Below, piece after piece: positions 56,445 through 64,000 of a stretch of DNA of 64,000 nucleotides (position 1 is its first letter; each line of letters begins with the position of its first letter). The position numbers and the translations under genes were made by a program. A model generated the notes under the pieces. That model did no database searches. It saw nothing but the letters and a program-made list of their open reading frames with translations, and was not told the DNA's origin. The stretch is from Pseudomonas sp. 10S4 (lineage in GTDB: Bacteria > Pseudomonadota > Gammaproteobacteria > Pseudomonadales > Pseudomonadaceae), in contig NZ_CP133774.1 of NCBI RefSeq assembly GCF_034344865.1, forward strand, positions 1,364,001 through 1,428,000. The letters run 5' to 3'.

Positions 56445-57434
56445 ATGATGGCCAAACGCGCACTATCCAGTCAAATTGTTACAGTTTGTATATCGATATT
56501 AATTTCCTGTGGTGCTCAAGCGGCCAACCTCACGGTGGGCTATCAGACCGGTATCGACCCGAGCAAAGTACCTCAGGCAGATGGCACTTATGAGACAGCC
56601 ATTGGACAGAAAATTGACTGGCGGCGTTTTAATAGCGGCCCGGAAGTGGTCACCGCCATTGCCTCCGGCGATGTGCAGATCGGCAACCTTGGTTCCAGCC
56701 CCCTGGCCGCGGCCGCTTCACGCAATCTGCCAATCGTCGCGTTTATCGTTTCCGCCCAGATCAACGCCGCCGAAGCCTTGGTTGTGCGTAATGGCAGCGG
56801 CATCAATAAACCGGAAGATTTGATCGGCAAGACCATCGCCACGCCCTTCGTTTCAACGTCCCATTACAGCCTGCTCGGCGCACTGAAGCATTGGGGCCTC
56901 GATGCCTCAAAAGTCAAAGTGGTGAACCTGCAACCTGCTGAAATCGCCGCTGCCTGGAAGCGTGGCGACATCGACGGCGCATTTGTCTGGTCACCGGCGC
57001 TGGGGGAAATTCGTAAGACCGGCAAGACCTTGACCGATGCCGCACAGGTCGGCCAATGGGGTGCGCCGACCTTCGAGGTCTGGGTCGCGCGCAAGGATTA
57101 CGCCGAGAAGCATCCAGAGGTGGTGGCGAAATTCGCCAAGGTCACCCTGGACTCGTTCGCCGACTATGCCGCCCATAAAGACAGCTGGACTGCCGACTCG
57201 GTGCCGGTGCAGAAAATCGCCAAACTGACCGGAGCCAATGCCGCCGACGTGCCGGAATTGCTGGCCGGCTCAAACTTCCCGGATGCCAAGGCGCAACAGA
57301 CCACCGCGCTGCTGGACGGCGGCACAGCCAAGGCAATTGGTGAGACAGCGAAGTTTTTGAAGGAGCAAGGAAAGGTCGAAACGGTGCTGCCGGATTACTC
57401 GCCGTACGTTAGCGCGAAGTTCGTAAAGGAATAA
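56445..57434 (+). CDS. TauA-like sulfonate/taurine-binding periplasmic protein
   Basis: A 329-residue binding protein with signal peptide (ends SCGAQAAN). The mature start LTVGYQTGIDPSKVPQADGTYE and the stretch RRFNSGPEVVTAIASGDVQIGNLGSSPLAAAASR, then GKTIATPFVSTSHYSLLGAL, match TauA. No TauB, TauC or TauD genes follow, so it is an orphan in this window and may use another ABC transporter such as SsuBC. Start at the first of two ATGs (56445 or 56448), with AAAAGGCGA upstream. Confidence 0.85.
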   Translation: MMAKRALSSQIVTVCISILISCGAQAANLTVGYQTGIDPSKVPQADGTYETAIGQKIDWRRFNSGPEVVTAIASGDVQIGNLGSSPLAAAASRNLPIVAFIVSAQINAAEALVVRNGSGINKPEDLIGKTIATPFVSTSHYSLLGALKHWGLDASKVKVVNLQPAEIAAAWKRGDIDGAFVWSPALGEIRKTGKTLTDAAQVGQWGAPTFEVWVARKDYAEKHPEVVAKFAKVTLDSFADYAAHKDSWTADSVPVQKIAKLTGANAADVPELLAGSNFPDAKAQQTTALLDGGTAKAIGETAKFLKEQGKVETVLPDYSPYVSAKFVKE

Positions 57435-57445
57435 CACAACCCCTG

Positions 57446-57575
57446 TGGCGAGGGAGCTTGCTCCCGCTGGAGGCCGAAGGACTCCCAAACCCGGCAGCGC
57501 GTTGATTCAGATATAACGCGATTGCCGGGCTTGGGGCCGCTACGCAGCCCAGCGGGAGCAAGCTCCCTCGCCACA
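57446..57575. repeat. Long inverted repeat, family B
   Basis: Bounded by GTGGCGAGGGAGCTTGCTCC and its inverted complement, between the convergent TauA-like gene and argA. Confidence 0.88.
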
Positions 57576-57587
57576 ATAGTTTTGTGG

Positions 57588-58886
57588 TTACAGGGTCTTT
57601 TCGAAGATCTTCGAATTACGCTGATAGTTGTACAGCGACGCCCGCGCCGACGGCAGGCGCTCGACGCTGCTTGGCTCGAACCCACGCTCGCGGAACCAGT
57701 GAGCGGTCCGGGTGGTCAGCACGAACAGGGTTTTCAGACCCTGCGCCCGGGCACGGGTTTCGATCCGTTCCAACAGTTCATCGCCACGACCGCCATGGCG
57801 ATACTCCGGGTTCACCGCCAGACAGGCCAGTTCCCCGGCATCCGAATCGGCAATCTGATACAGCGCCGCGCAGGCGATGATCATGCCTTCGCGCTCGACC
57901 ACGCTGAACTGCTCGATCTCACGTTCCAGCACTTCACGGGAACGGCGTACCAGAATCCCCTGCTCTTCCAACGGGCTGATCAAGTCCAGCAAACCACCGA
58001 CGTCTTCAATCGCCGCTTCGCGCACCAGCTCGAATTGTTCCTGGGCCACCAACGTGCCGCCACCGTCGCGGGTGAACAGTTCGGTCAGCAGCGCACCGTC
58101 TTCGGCGTAGCTGACGATATGGCTACGCGCCACGCCGCCGCGACACGCTTCAGCCGCCGCATCCAGCAACTCAGCCTGATAGTTGCTGCCCAGGCGTTGC
58201 AGATGCGCCGGCACCTGTTGCGGACGCAACTCGCGAACCAGGCGACCGTGTTCATCGATCAAGCCCAGGTCCGCGCCGAACAGCAGCAGTTTGTCCGCGC
58301 CGAGGTCGATGGCAGCACGGGTGGCGACGTCTTCACACGCCAGGTTGAAAATCTCACCGGTCGGCGAGTAGCCCAGCGGCGACAGCAGCACGATGGAGCG
58401 CTCGTCCAGCAGGCGATTGATGCCCTTGCGGTCGACCCGGCGCACTTCGCCGGTGTGGTGATAGTCGACGCCTTCGAGCACGCCAATCGGCCGTGCCGTC
58501 ACCAGGTTGCCGCTGGCCACCCGCAGCCGCGAGCCCTGCATCGGCGACGAGGCCATGTCCATGGACAACCGCGCTTCAATGGCGATACGCAGTTGACCGA
58601 CCGCATCGATCACGCATTCCAGGGTCGCGGCATCGGTGATGCGCATCCCGTGGTGGTAGTGCGGGATCAGGCCGCGGGCGGCGAGGCGGGTTTCGATTTG
58701 CGGACGGGAACCATGAACCAGCACCAGTCGCACGCCGAGGCTGTGCAACAGCACCAGGTCGTGGACGATATTGCCGAAGTTCGGATGCTCCACACCGTCG
58801 CCGGGCAGCATGACGACGAACGTGCAATCGCGGTGGGCATTGATGTAAGGAGATGCGTGACGAAGCCAATTAACGTATTCGGGCAT
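57588..58886 (-). CDS. argA: N-acetylglutamate synthase
   Basis: Acetylates glutamate, the first step of arginine synthesis. The 432-residue protein has an amino-acid-kinase-like N-terminal domain (HSLGVRLVLVHGSRPQIETRLA), which carries arginine feedback, and a C-terminal GNAT acetyltransferase (AGELACLAVNPEYRHGGRGDELL). The length is normal for ArgA. The ATG at 58886 gives the conserved MPEYVNWLRHASPYINAHR start. It lies downstream of argE on the same strand with a REP element between them. Confidence 0.95.
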   Translation of the reverse strand: MPEYVNWLRHASPYINAHRDCTFVVMLPGDGVEHPNFGNIVHDLVLLHSLGVRLVLVHGSRPQIETRLAARGLIPHYHHGMRITDAATLECVIDAVGQLRIAIEARLSMDMASSPMQGSRLRVASGNLVTARPIGVLEGVDYHHTGEVRRVDRKGINRLLDERSIVLLSPLGYSPTGEIFNLACEDVATRAAIDLGADKLLLFGADLGLIDEHGRLVRELRPQQVPAHLQRLGSNYQAELLDAAAEACRGGVARSHIVSYAEDGALLTELFTRDGGGTLVAQEQFELVREAAIEDVGGLLDLISPLEEQGILVRRSREVLEREIEQFSVVEREGMIIACAALYQIADSDAGELACLAVNPEYRHGGRGDELLERIETRARAQGLKTLFVLTTRTAHWFRERGFEPSSVERLPSARASLYNYQRNSKIFEKTL

Positions 58887-59051
58887 GAACCTGGGCCTGT
58901 AATAAATAGCAGCCAAAAAATGGGCGAAACACAAAACGCACAACGGGCTGGTGGTTATCGTCGGAACAGGCTTGGCAACACGCGAGCTCTCCTCATGAAT
59001 ACGGGTTTGGACACTGGTAATTTAAACCGGTTAATCAGCCTAAACACAGAA

Positions 59052-59143
59052 CCTGTGGGAGCGGGCTTGCTCGCGAAGGGGCCGTGTCAGCCGACATCAA
59101 TATTGCCTGACACACCACTTTCGCGAGCAAGCCCGCTCCCACC
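59052..59143. repeat. REP doublet, family A
   Basis: Inverted GTGGGAGCGGGCTTGCTCGCGAA units with the TGTCAGCCGACA-style spacer, between argE and argA. Confidence 0.9.
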
Positions 59144-59153
59144 TGGATTGCGT

Positions 59154-60323
59154 TTAACTGGCTGGCATTGGGTTTTGGGCCGGTGTCAGGCAGTAATGTT
59201 CAATCAGTTGTCTTAATAGATGCACGGTAGGCTGCAAACGTGACATTTCGAGGTATTCCCCCGGTTGGTGAGCGCAAGCGATGTCGCCCGGGCCGAGCAC
59301 CAGTGTTTCGCAGCCAAGACGCTGAAGATAAGGTGCTTCCGTGCCGAACGCTACTGCTTCGGCCCGATGACCGGTGAGCTTTTCCGCGACCCGGACCAAT
59401 TCGGCGTCTTCGGCCTGCTCGAACGGTGGCACTTCGGGGAACAGCGGCGCGTAATCGATCTTCACCTGATGCCGCTCGGCAATCGGCTTGAGCTTCTGCA
59501 AAATCGCCTCGCGCAGGGCATTCGGGTCCATGCCCGGCAGCGGTCGCAGGTCAAATTCCAGCGAACACTGGCCACAGATGCGGTTGGGGTTGTCACCGCC
59601 GTGGATGCAGCCGAAGTTCATCGTCGGTTGCGGCACGCTGAACTGCGGGTTGCGGAATTCGCGTTGCCATAAAAGACGCAAGCCGCGCAGTTCGCCAATC
59701 GCGTCGTGCATGGCTTCGAGAGCACTGTGCCCCAGGCTTGGGTCCGAGGAATGGCCGCTGCGACCGAGAATATCGATGCGTTCCATCATCACGCCTTTAT
59801 GCAGGCGGATCGGCTTCAGGCCGGTCGGCTCGCCAATCACCGCCGCCCGGCCCAGCGGGCGTCCAGCGGCGGCCAGGGCCCGCGCCCCGGACATCGAGCT
59901 TTCTTCATCGCAAGTGGCGAGGATCATCAAGGGCTGCTTGAACGGCTGGTCGAGCAGCGGAATGACCGCTTCGATGGCCAAGGCGAAAAAGCCCTTCATG
60001 TCACAACTGCCGAGGCCGACCCAACGGCCGTCCACTTCCGTCAGTTTCAATGGATCGGTCTGCCACAACGCGCCGTCGAACGGCACGGTGTCGCTGTGCC
60101 CGGCCAGCACTAGCCCACCGGGGCCGGAACCAAAACTGGCGAGCAAGTTGAATTTGCCGGGGCTGACCTGCTGGATATCACAGGCAAAACCCAAATCACC
60201 GAGCCAGGTCGCCAGCAAGTCGATCACCGGACGATTGGTTTGATCCAGGCTCGGCTGGGTACAACTGACCGACGGCGCAGCGATCAGCGCAGCGAACTGA
60301 TCTTTCATGGACGGCAAAGGCAT
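59154..60323 (-). CDS. argE: Acetylornithine deacetylase
   Basis: A 389-residue M20 metallohydrolase that removes the acetyl group from acetylornithine. Metal-site motifs are GHSDTVPFDG, GLGSCDMKGFFAL and CDEESSMSGARAL, and a later histidine is in the YLEMSRL region. The ATG at 60323 gives MPLPSMKDQFAALIAAPSVSC. It is divergent from the CYTH-CHAD gene over 157 bases. Pseudomonas normally also has argJ, which would make this enzyme partly redundant. Confidence 0.93.
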   Translation of the reverse strand: MPLPSMKDQFAALIAAPSVSCTQPSLDQTNRPVIDLLATWLGDLGFACDIQQVSPGKFNLLASFGSGPGGLVLAGHSDTVPFDGALWQTDPLKLTEVDGRWVGLGSCDMKGFFALAIEAVIPLLDQPFKQPLMILATCDEESSMSGARALAAAGRPLGRAAVIGEPTGLKPIRLHKGVMMERIDILGRSGHSSDPSLGHSALEAMHDAIGELRGLRLLWQREFRNPQFSVPQPTMNFGCIHGGDNPNRICGQCSLEFDLRPLPGMDPNALREAILQKLKPIAERHQVKIDYAPLFPEVPPFEQAEDAELVRVAEKLTGHRAEAVAFGTEAPYLQRLGCETLVLGPGDIACAHQPGEYLEMSRLQPTVHLLRQLIEHYCLTPAQNPMPAS

Positions 60324-60480
60324 CGCTGACTCCAAACTCCCGATTTGAAGTCCATCATAGAACCATCCGGCTTCAGGAATAAACCGCCGCGGCGCGTAGG
60401 ACTTGTGAGTCCTGTACACTGCACGACCTTGGCAGCCACACATTCCCCCGGCTGCGCTCCCGATCCTGGATTTTCCGGCC

Positions 60481-61848
60481 ATGCAGAAAGAAACCGAAAT
60501 CAAACTCCGCGTCAGCCGCGAAACCCTCGCTGCCCTGCGCGAGCACCCGCTACTGAAAAAACGCAACAAAAGTGGCTGGGAACGCCGTGAGTTGATGAAC
60601 CAGTACTTCGACACGCCTGAGCGCGACCTGGCCCGCGCCAAGGTTGCCCTGCGCCTGCGCCGCGATGGCGAAGAAGTGATTCAGACCCTCAAGACCCGCG
60701 GCCAGAGCGTTGCCGGTCTGTCCGAGCGTAACGAATACGACTGGAACCTGCCCAAAGCCAAGCTCGACGTGAAGAAACTCGACGGCGAATGCTGGCCTGA
60801 AGAGCTGGCCGAGCTGGACAAGAAAACCCTGAAAGCCATTTTCACCACCGATTTCGTTCGCGAACGCGCGGAAATCGCTTGGGGCCGTGGCAAGACCAAA
60901 GTGGTCATCGAAGCGGCGCTGGACTTCGGCCACGTAGTGGTCGGTAAACAGAAAGAAGAAATCTGCGAGCTCGAACTGGAACTGCGCGAAGGCGAACCTG
61001 CCGCGCTGCTGGAACTGGCCGCTGAACTGGCCGCGACCCTGGCCCTGATGCCGTGTGACATCAGCAAGGCCGAGCGCGGCTATCGTTTGTACGACGCCAA
61101 CAGCTACTCGCTGAGCCTGCCGGCGCCGCAAATCACTGCCGAAATGCCGCTGGACGACGCTTTCGCCGCCCTGAGCTGGCACTTGTTGGGCAGCAGCCAG
61201 CGTCTGGCTGAACAATATCGCTTCAATGGCCACTGGCGCCTGTTGCAGGACTGGGTCGAAAACCTCGGTGAACTGCGCGCGCTGCTCAGCAGCCTCGGTC
61301 AAGCGGCACCGCGTCAGTCGACTCACGACCTGCGCGTTGCACTCGACGCCTTGCTGGAAGACTGGCGTCCGCTGGTTCAAGCCGGGCTGGACGACGAAGA
61401 CGTGCGCAAAGCCGCGCCGGAGCAGTTCCTCGAAGAACTGGAAGACCCGCGCTGGGGCCTGTTCTCGCTGAACACTTCGCGCTGGTTGCTGGCCCGCACC
61501 TGGGCTGCCGATCGCAACGTGCGCGGCAATCGCCAAGGCGCTGCGCAACTGGCCAACTGGCTCCCGCGCCTGCTGGGCGAAGAAGCCACGTCCCTGCAAT
61601 TGCAGCGTTATCAGCAACAGCCGGAAGACCTGGCCGAGCAACTGCCACGCATCGAACGCATCCAGGCCTGGATGCACCACGCCCGTGGCGTGCTGGACAT
61701 CCCGGAAATGGATCGCCTGTACGGTGAGCTGAACAAACTGGCGCAACTGGCCAACGAGCCGATCACCGACGAAAGCCTGGATGCGCGCAAGCAGCAGGCG
61801 ATTGCCGTGTATCAGAACCGTGCCTGGAAAATGTTGTTGCGTATGTAA
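60481..61848 (+). CDS. CYTH-CHAD inorganic triphosphatase family protein
   Basis: A 455-residue protein. The N-terminal CYTH domain begins with the diagnostic EIKLRVS (ExExK-type) and has charged strands (RLRRDGEEVIQTLKTRG, ERAEIAWGRGKTKVVIEAALDFG) that form the triphosphate tunnel. The C-terminal CHAD domain is helical and rich in conserved His/Arg (STHDLRVALDALLEDW, MHHARGVLDIPEMDRLYGELNKL), which bind polyphosphate-like anions. It resembles E. coli YgiF, a triphosphatase. The gene is divergent from argE. Confidence 0.92.
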   Translation: MQKETEIKLRVSRETLAALREHPLLKKRNKSGWERRELMNQYFDTPERDLARAKVALRLRRDGEEVIQTLKTRGQSVAGLSERNEYDWNLPKAKLDVKKLDGECWPEELAELDKKTLKAIFTTDFVRERAEIAWGRGKTKVVIEAALDFGHVVVGKQKEEICELELELREGEPAALLELAAELAATLALMPCDISKAERGYRLYDANSYSLSLPAPQITAEMPLDDAFAALSWHLLGSSQRLAEQYRFNGHWRLLQDWVENLGELRALLSSLGQAAPRQSTHDLRVALDALLEDWRPLVQAGLDDEDVRKAAPEQFLEELEDPRWGLFSLNTSRWLLARTWAADRNVRGNRQGAAQLANWLPRLLGEEATSLQLQRYQQQPEDLAEQLPRIERIQAWMHHARGVLDIPEMDRLYGELNKLAQLANEPITDESLDARKQQAIAVYQNRAWKMLLRM

Positions 61849-61860
61849 CAACTAAGACCT

Positions 61861-61991
61861 GTGGCGAGGGAGCTTGCTCCCGCTGGGGTGCGAAGCGCCC
61901 CCAAATCCGACAAACGCGTTACGCCTGTTTCACCGCGTTTTCGGGATAGGGAGTCCTTCGGCCTCCAGCGGGAGCAAGCTCCCTCGCCACA
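61861..61991. repeat. Long inverted repeat, family B
   Basis: Ends GTGGCGAGGGAGCTTGCTCC and its inverted complement, between the convergent CYTH-CHAD and Lrp-type genes. Confidence 0.88.
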
Positions 61992-62003
61992 AGTTCATAG
62001 GCG

Positions 62004-62474
62004 TTACCGCAACACCGGCAAACTCGTCGTGGACTTGATCTCCGACAGCGCCACGATCGAGTTCACCTCCTGAATCCCCGGCACCATCGACAGCTTCTCA
62101 AAGAAGAAGCGCTCATAAGCCTCGATGTCCGCCGTGACGATCCGCAGCAAGAAATCCACCGACCCCATCAGCACATAACACTCCAGTACTTCGGGAAAGC
62201 CGCGAATCGCCTCGGTGAACTCTGTGAAGTTCGAACGCCCGTGGGCATTGAGTTTGATCTCGGCGAAGATCTGCGTGTTCAGGCCTATTTTCTTGCGATC
62301 AAGCAGGGTCACCTGAGCGCGAATGATCCCCTCCTCCTTCATCCGCTGAATCCGCCGCCAGCACGGCGATTGCGACAGTCCCACCTGCTCGGCGATTTGT
62401 GCGCTGGAGAGTGAGGCGTCCTCTTGCAGCAACGCGAGAATTTTGCGGTCGTAGCCATCCAGCTCGGCGTGCAT
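62004..62474 (-). CDS. Lrp/AsnC-family transcriptional regulator
   Basis: A 156-residue regulator. The helix-turn-helix is at about residues 8-50 (YDRKILALLQEDASLSSAQIAEQVGLSQSPCWRRIQRMKEEG), followed by a C-terminal ligand-binding (RAM) domain with VLECYVLMGSVDFLLRIVTADIEAYERF. It controls amino-acid metabolism genes, possibly the divergent small gene at 62601. Its own start region and the divergent gene share a 126-base gap. Confidence 0.92.
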   Translation of the reverse strand: MHAELDGYDRKILALLQEDASLSSAQIAEQVGLSQSPCWRRIQRMKEEGIIRAQVTLLDRKKIGLNTQIFAEIKLNAHGRSNFTEFTEAIRGFPEVLECYVLMGSVDFLLRIVTADIEAYERFFFEKLSMVPGIQEVNSIVALSEIKSTTSLPVLR

Positions 62475-62600
62475 AGAAAAACCTTTGATTGATAGCTTGT
62501 TGAATCAAACGATTCGATAAATCGCCAATGAGCCCAATCATAGATAAGAAATGCCCGACACCGAATGTAAAAATTCCTCCAGTGATTTTGGAGACCGACC

Positions 62601-62939
62601 ATGCCGCATCTTGAAGCCGTGAATACCCCGCTAGCCCGCGCCGACGTGTGGAATGTCAGCAACGCCCATTGCCGCGTTCAGTACCAACTGCTGGCCGAGG
62701 CCGAACCGGATCTGCTGTGCCGCGCACTCAACCTGTTCGCCTTGCAGTTTCTGACCCCCGAGCAGGTCAACGTGCAACGCATGGACGATTTGCTGTCGAT
62801 CGACATCGTCATCGACGGCTTGAGCTGGCACCGCGCTGAAGTGATCGCTGAAAAATTACGTAACCTGATCAGCGTCTGCTCGGTGAACCTGCAAAGTGCT
62901 GATGCGGCGTGGGATGAGCAGACACAAGCGGCGGGCTGA
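62601..62939 (+). CDS. Small conserved protein, ACT-domain-like
   Basis: A 112-residue protein of unknown function. The segment HCRVQYQLLAEAEPDLLCRALNLFALQFLTPEQVNVQRMDDLLSIDIVIDGLSWHRAEVIAEKLRNLISVCSVNL shows the beta-alpha-beta-beta-alpha-beta pattern of ACT domains, similar to acetolactate synthase small subunits. That fits the neighbouring Lrp-type regulator, but the match is by pattern only. GGAG is upstream of the ATG. Possibly a stand-alone amino-acid sensor. Confidence 0.65.
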   Translation: MPHLEAVNTPLARADVWNVSNAHCRVQYQLLAEAEPDLLCRALNLFALQFLTPEQVNVQRMDDLLSIDIVIDGLSWHRAEVIAEKLRNLISVCSVNLQSADAAWDEQTQAAG

Positions 62940-63053
62940 AAGAACTGGAAACGGCTTTGCCAGGTAGTGGCCCAACGGTCTGCGGGTCCGCGACTATCCT
63001 TTGCACACTGCGGTCTAGATCGCTGTTTGCAGGATTGTTCATAAGGAACCCGC

Positions 63054-64000
63054 ATGTCCGTTCAACTTGCCACTCAGGACCGCTGGCTGGATCTCAATGA
63101 TTTGCTGCGAGAACTGGTCGCCCAGGGCTTTATCAATCAGGACTCGGCCGAACTCGCGCTCAACGCCCGCCGCCGGCATGCCGCCAATGGCCAACTGCAC
63201 CCGCTGGAATTTATTGCCAGCCAACACCTGGACGACCTCAGCCGTCCGGGCAAACATCTCGACCTTGAAAGCCTGACCCTGTGGTTATCCCAACAGGCCG
63301 GTCAGCCTTATCTGCGCATCGACCCACTGAAAATCAACGTCGCGGCCATCACGCCGCTGATGTCCTACGCCTTCGCCCAGCGGCACAAGATTCTCGCCGT
63401 TTCCATCGACCGCGACGCCGTGACAATCGCCAGCGCGCAACCCTACGTCACTGGCTGGGAAGCCGACCTGACCCACGTGCTGAAGCTGCCGATCAAGCGT
63501 GTGGTGGCCAACCCGGTGGATATCCAGCGCTTCAGTGTGGAGTTTTTCCGCCTGGCCAAATCGGTGACCGGCGCCACCAACGCTGATCAGCAGACCAGCA
63601 CCCTGGGCAACTTCGAACAACTGCTCAACCTCGGCGCCAGCGATCAGGAGCCGGACGCCAATGACGCGCACATCGTCAACATCGTCGACTGGCTGTTCCA
63701 GTACGCGTTCCAGCAGCGGGCCAGTGATATCCATATCGAACCCCGGCGCGAGCAAGGCACGGTGCGGTTTCGCATCGATGGCGTGCTGCACAACGTCTAT
63801 CAATTCCCGCCCCAGGTAACCATGGCCATCGTCAGCCGCCTGAAAAGCCTGGGCCGGATGAACGTCGCCGAAAAACGTAAACCCCAGGACGGCCGGGTCA
63901 AGACCAAGACCCCGGACGGCGGTGAAGTCGAACTGCGGCTGTCGACCTTGCCCACCGCGTTCGGCGAAAAAATGGTCATGCGGATCTTCGACCCGGAAGT
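63054..64000 (+). CDS. GspE/PilB-type secretion or pilus ATPase (partial)
   Basis: The frame opens at an ATG at 63054, preceded by AAGGAACCCGC, and is still open at the window end. About 315 residues are visible: an N-terminal MshEN-like domain (LNDLLRELVAQGFINQDSAELALNARRR), then the start of the T2SSE ATPase core with DIHIEPRREQGTVRFRIDGVLH and LKSLGRMNVAEKRKPQDGR, followed by LSTLPTAFGEKMVMRIFDPE. Walker A lies beyond the edge. The system it serves (type II secretion or type IV pili) cannot be told from this window. Confidence 0.88.
   Translation, partial: MSVQLATQDRWLDLNDLLRELVAQGFINQDSAELALNARRRHAANGQLHPLEFIASQHLDDLSRPGKHLDLESLTLWLSQQAGQPYLRIDPLKINVAAITPLMSYAFAQRHKILAVSIDRDAVTIASAQPYVTGWEADLTHVLKLPIKRVVANPVDIQRFSVEFFRLAKSVTGATNADQQTSTLGNFEQLLNLGASDQEPDANDAHIVNIVDWLFQYAFQQRASDIHIEPRREQGTVRFRIDGVLHNVYQFPPQVTMAIVSRLKSLGRMNVAEKRKPQDGRVKTKTPDGGEVELRLSTLPTAFGEKMVMRIFDPE

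Overview
This window looks like a chromosomal segment of a Pseudomonas species, most likely of the P. fluorescens group. The grounds are GC-rich coding sequence, many Pseudomonas-type REP doublets, and several gene orders typical of the genus: lgt-thyA, ptsP-rppH, the divergent spu polyamine locus, ssuEADCBF with lsfA, and serA next to a D-2-hydroxyglutarate dehydrogenase-type gene. I see no phage, integrase, insertion sequence, tRNA, rRNA or CRISPR array. Most of the window is core metabolism with some accessory uptake loci.

Layout. 1-6649 (minus strand): LysR regulator, a 2-aminoethylphosphonate-type ABC transporter, an FAD amine oxidase and the N-terminal part of a PhnZ-like HD oxygenase. 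6666-9476: cadA cation ATPase and divergent cadR with a recognisable MerR-type promoter. 9571-16856: thyA, lgt, a TSUP permease, an NRDE protein, ptsP, rppH and a HAD phosphatase. 16977-25942: a small membrane protein, ilvA (frameshifted), rpiA, two tandem SdiA-regulated-domain proteins, an FAH-family protein, the D2HGDH-like gene and serA. 26005-31003: small secreted or anchored proteins (DUF4399, a compact solute-binding protein, DUF6436), DUF523, a 2OG-Fe(II) oxygenase, a frameshifted secreted protein and an alpha/beta hydrolase. 31107-37122: a penicillin-acylase-family enzyme, an AraC/AhpD-like pair and a GlxA/HD pair. 37263-47692: the spu polyamine locus (spuH, G, F, E, D, C, B, a decayed spuA, and divergent spuI). 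47978-57434: a TetR regulator, then a sulfonate/sulfur-starvation block (ssuF, B, C, D, A, E, lsfA, an OprD-type porin and an orphan TauA-like binding protein). 57588-64000: argA, argE, a CYTH-CHAD protein, an Lrp-type regulator, a small ACT-like protein and the start of a GspE/PilB-type ATPase that runs off the window.

How genes work together. The left edge encodes uptake and probable oxidative breakdown of aminophosphonates. The spu locus encodes polyamine uptake plus the glutamylation and transamination steps. The ssu block imports sulfonates through a likely outer-membrane porin and ABC transporter, desulfonates them with SsuD/SsuE, and is flanked by the 1-Cys peroxiredoxin LsfA. SerA and the D2HGDH-like enzyme probably act as a coupled pair in serine synthesis.

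Quality warning. Four genes carry five apparent single-base frameshifts (ilvA, the secreted protein at 28525, spuF twice, spuI), several of them in short homopolymers. Uncorrected sequencing error is as likely as true mutation. The spuA remnant is different: it has lost most of the gene and looks like genuine decay. I found no clearly new multi-gene defence or biosynthetic system. The most unusual items are the PhnZ-like/FAD-oxidase aminophosphonate cluster, the spuA loss, the shared AT-rich motifs in the sulfur-gene promoters and the GlxA/cyanamide-hydratase-like pair.
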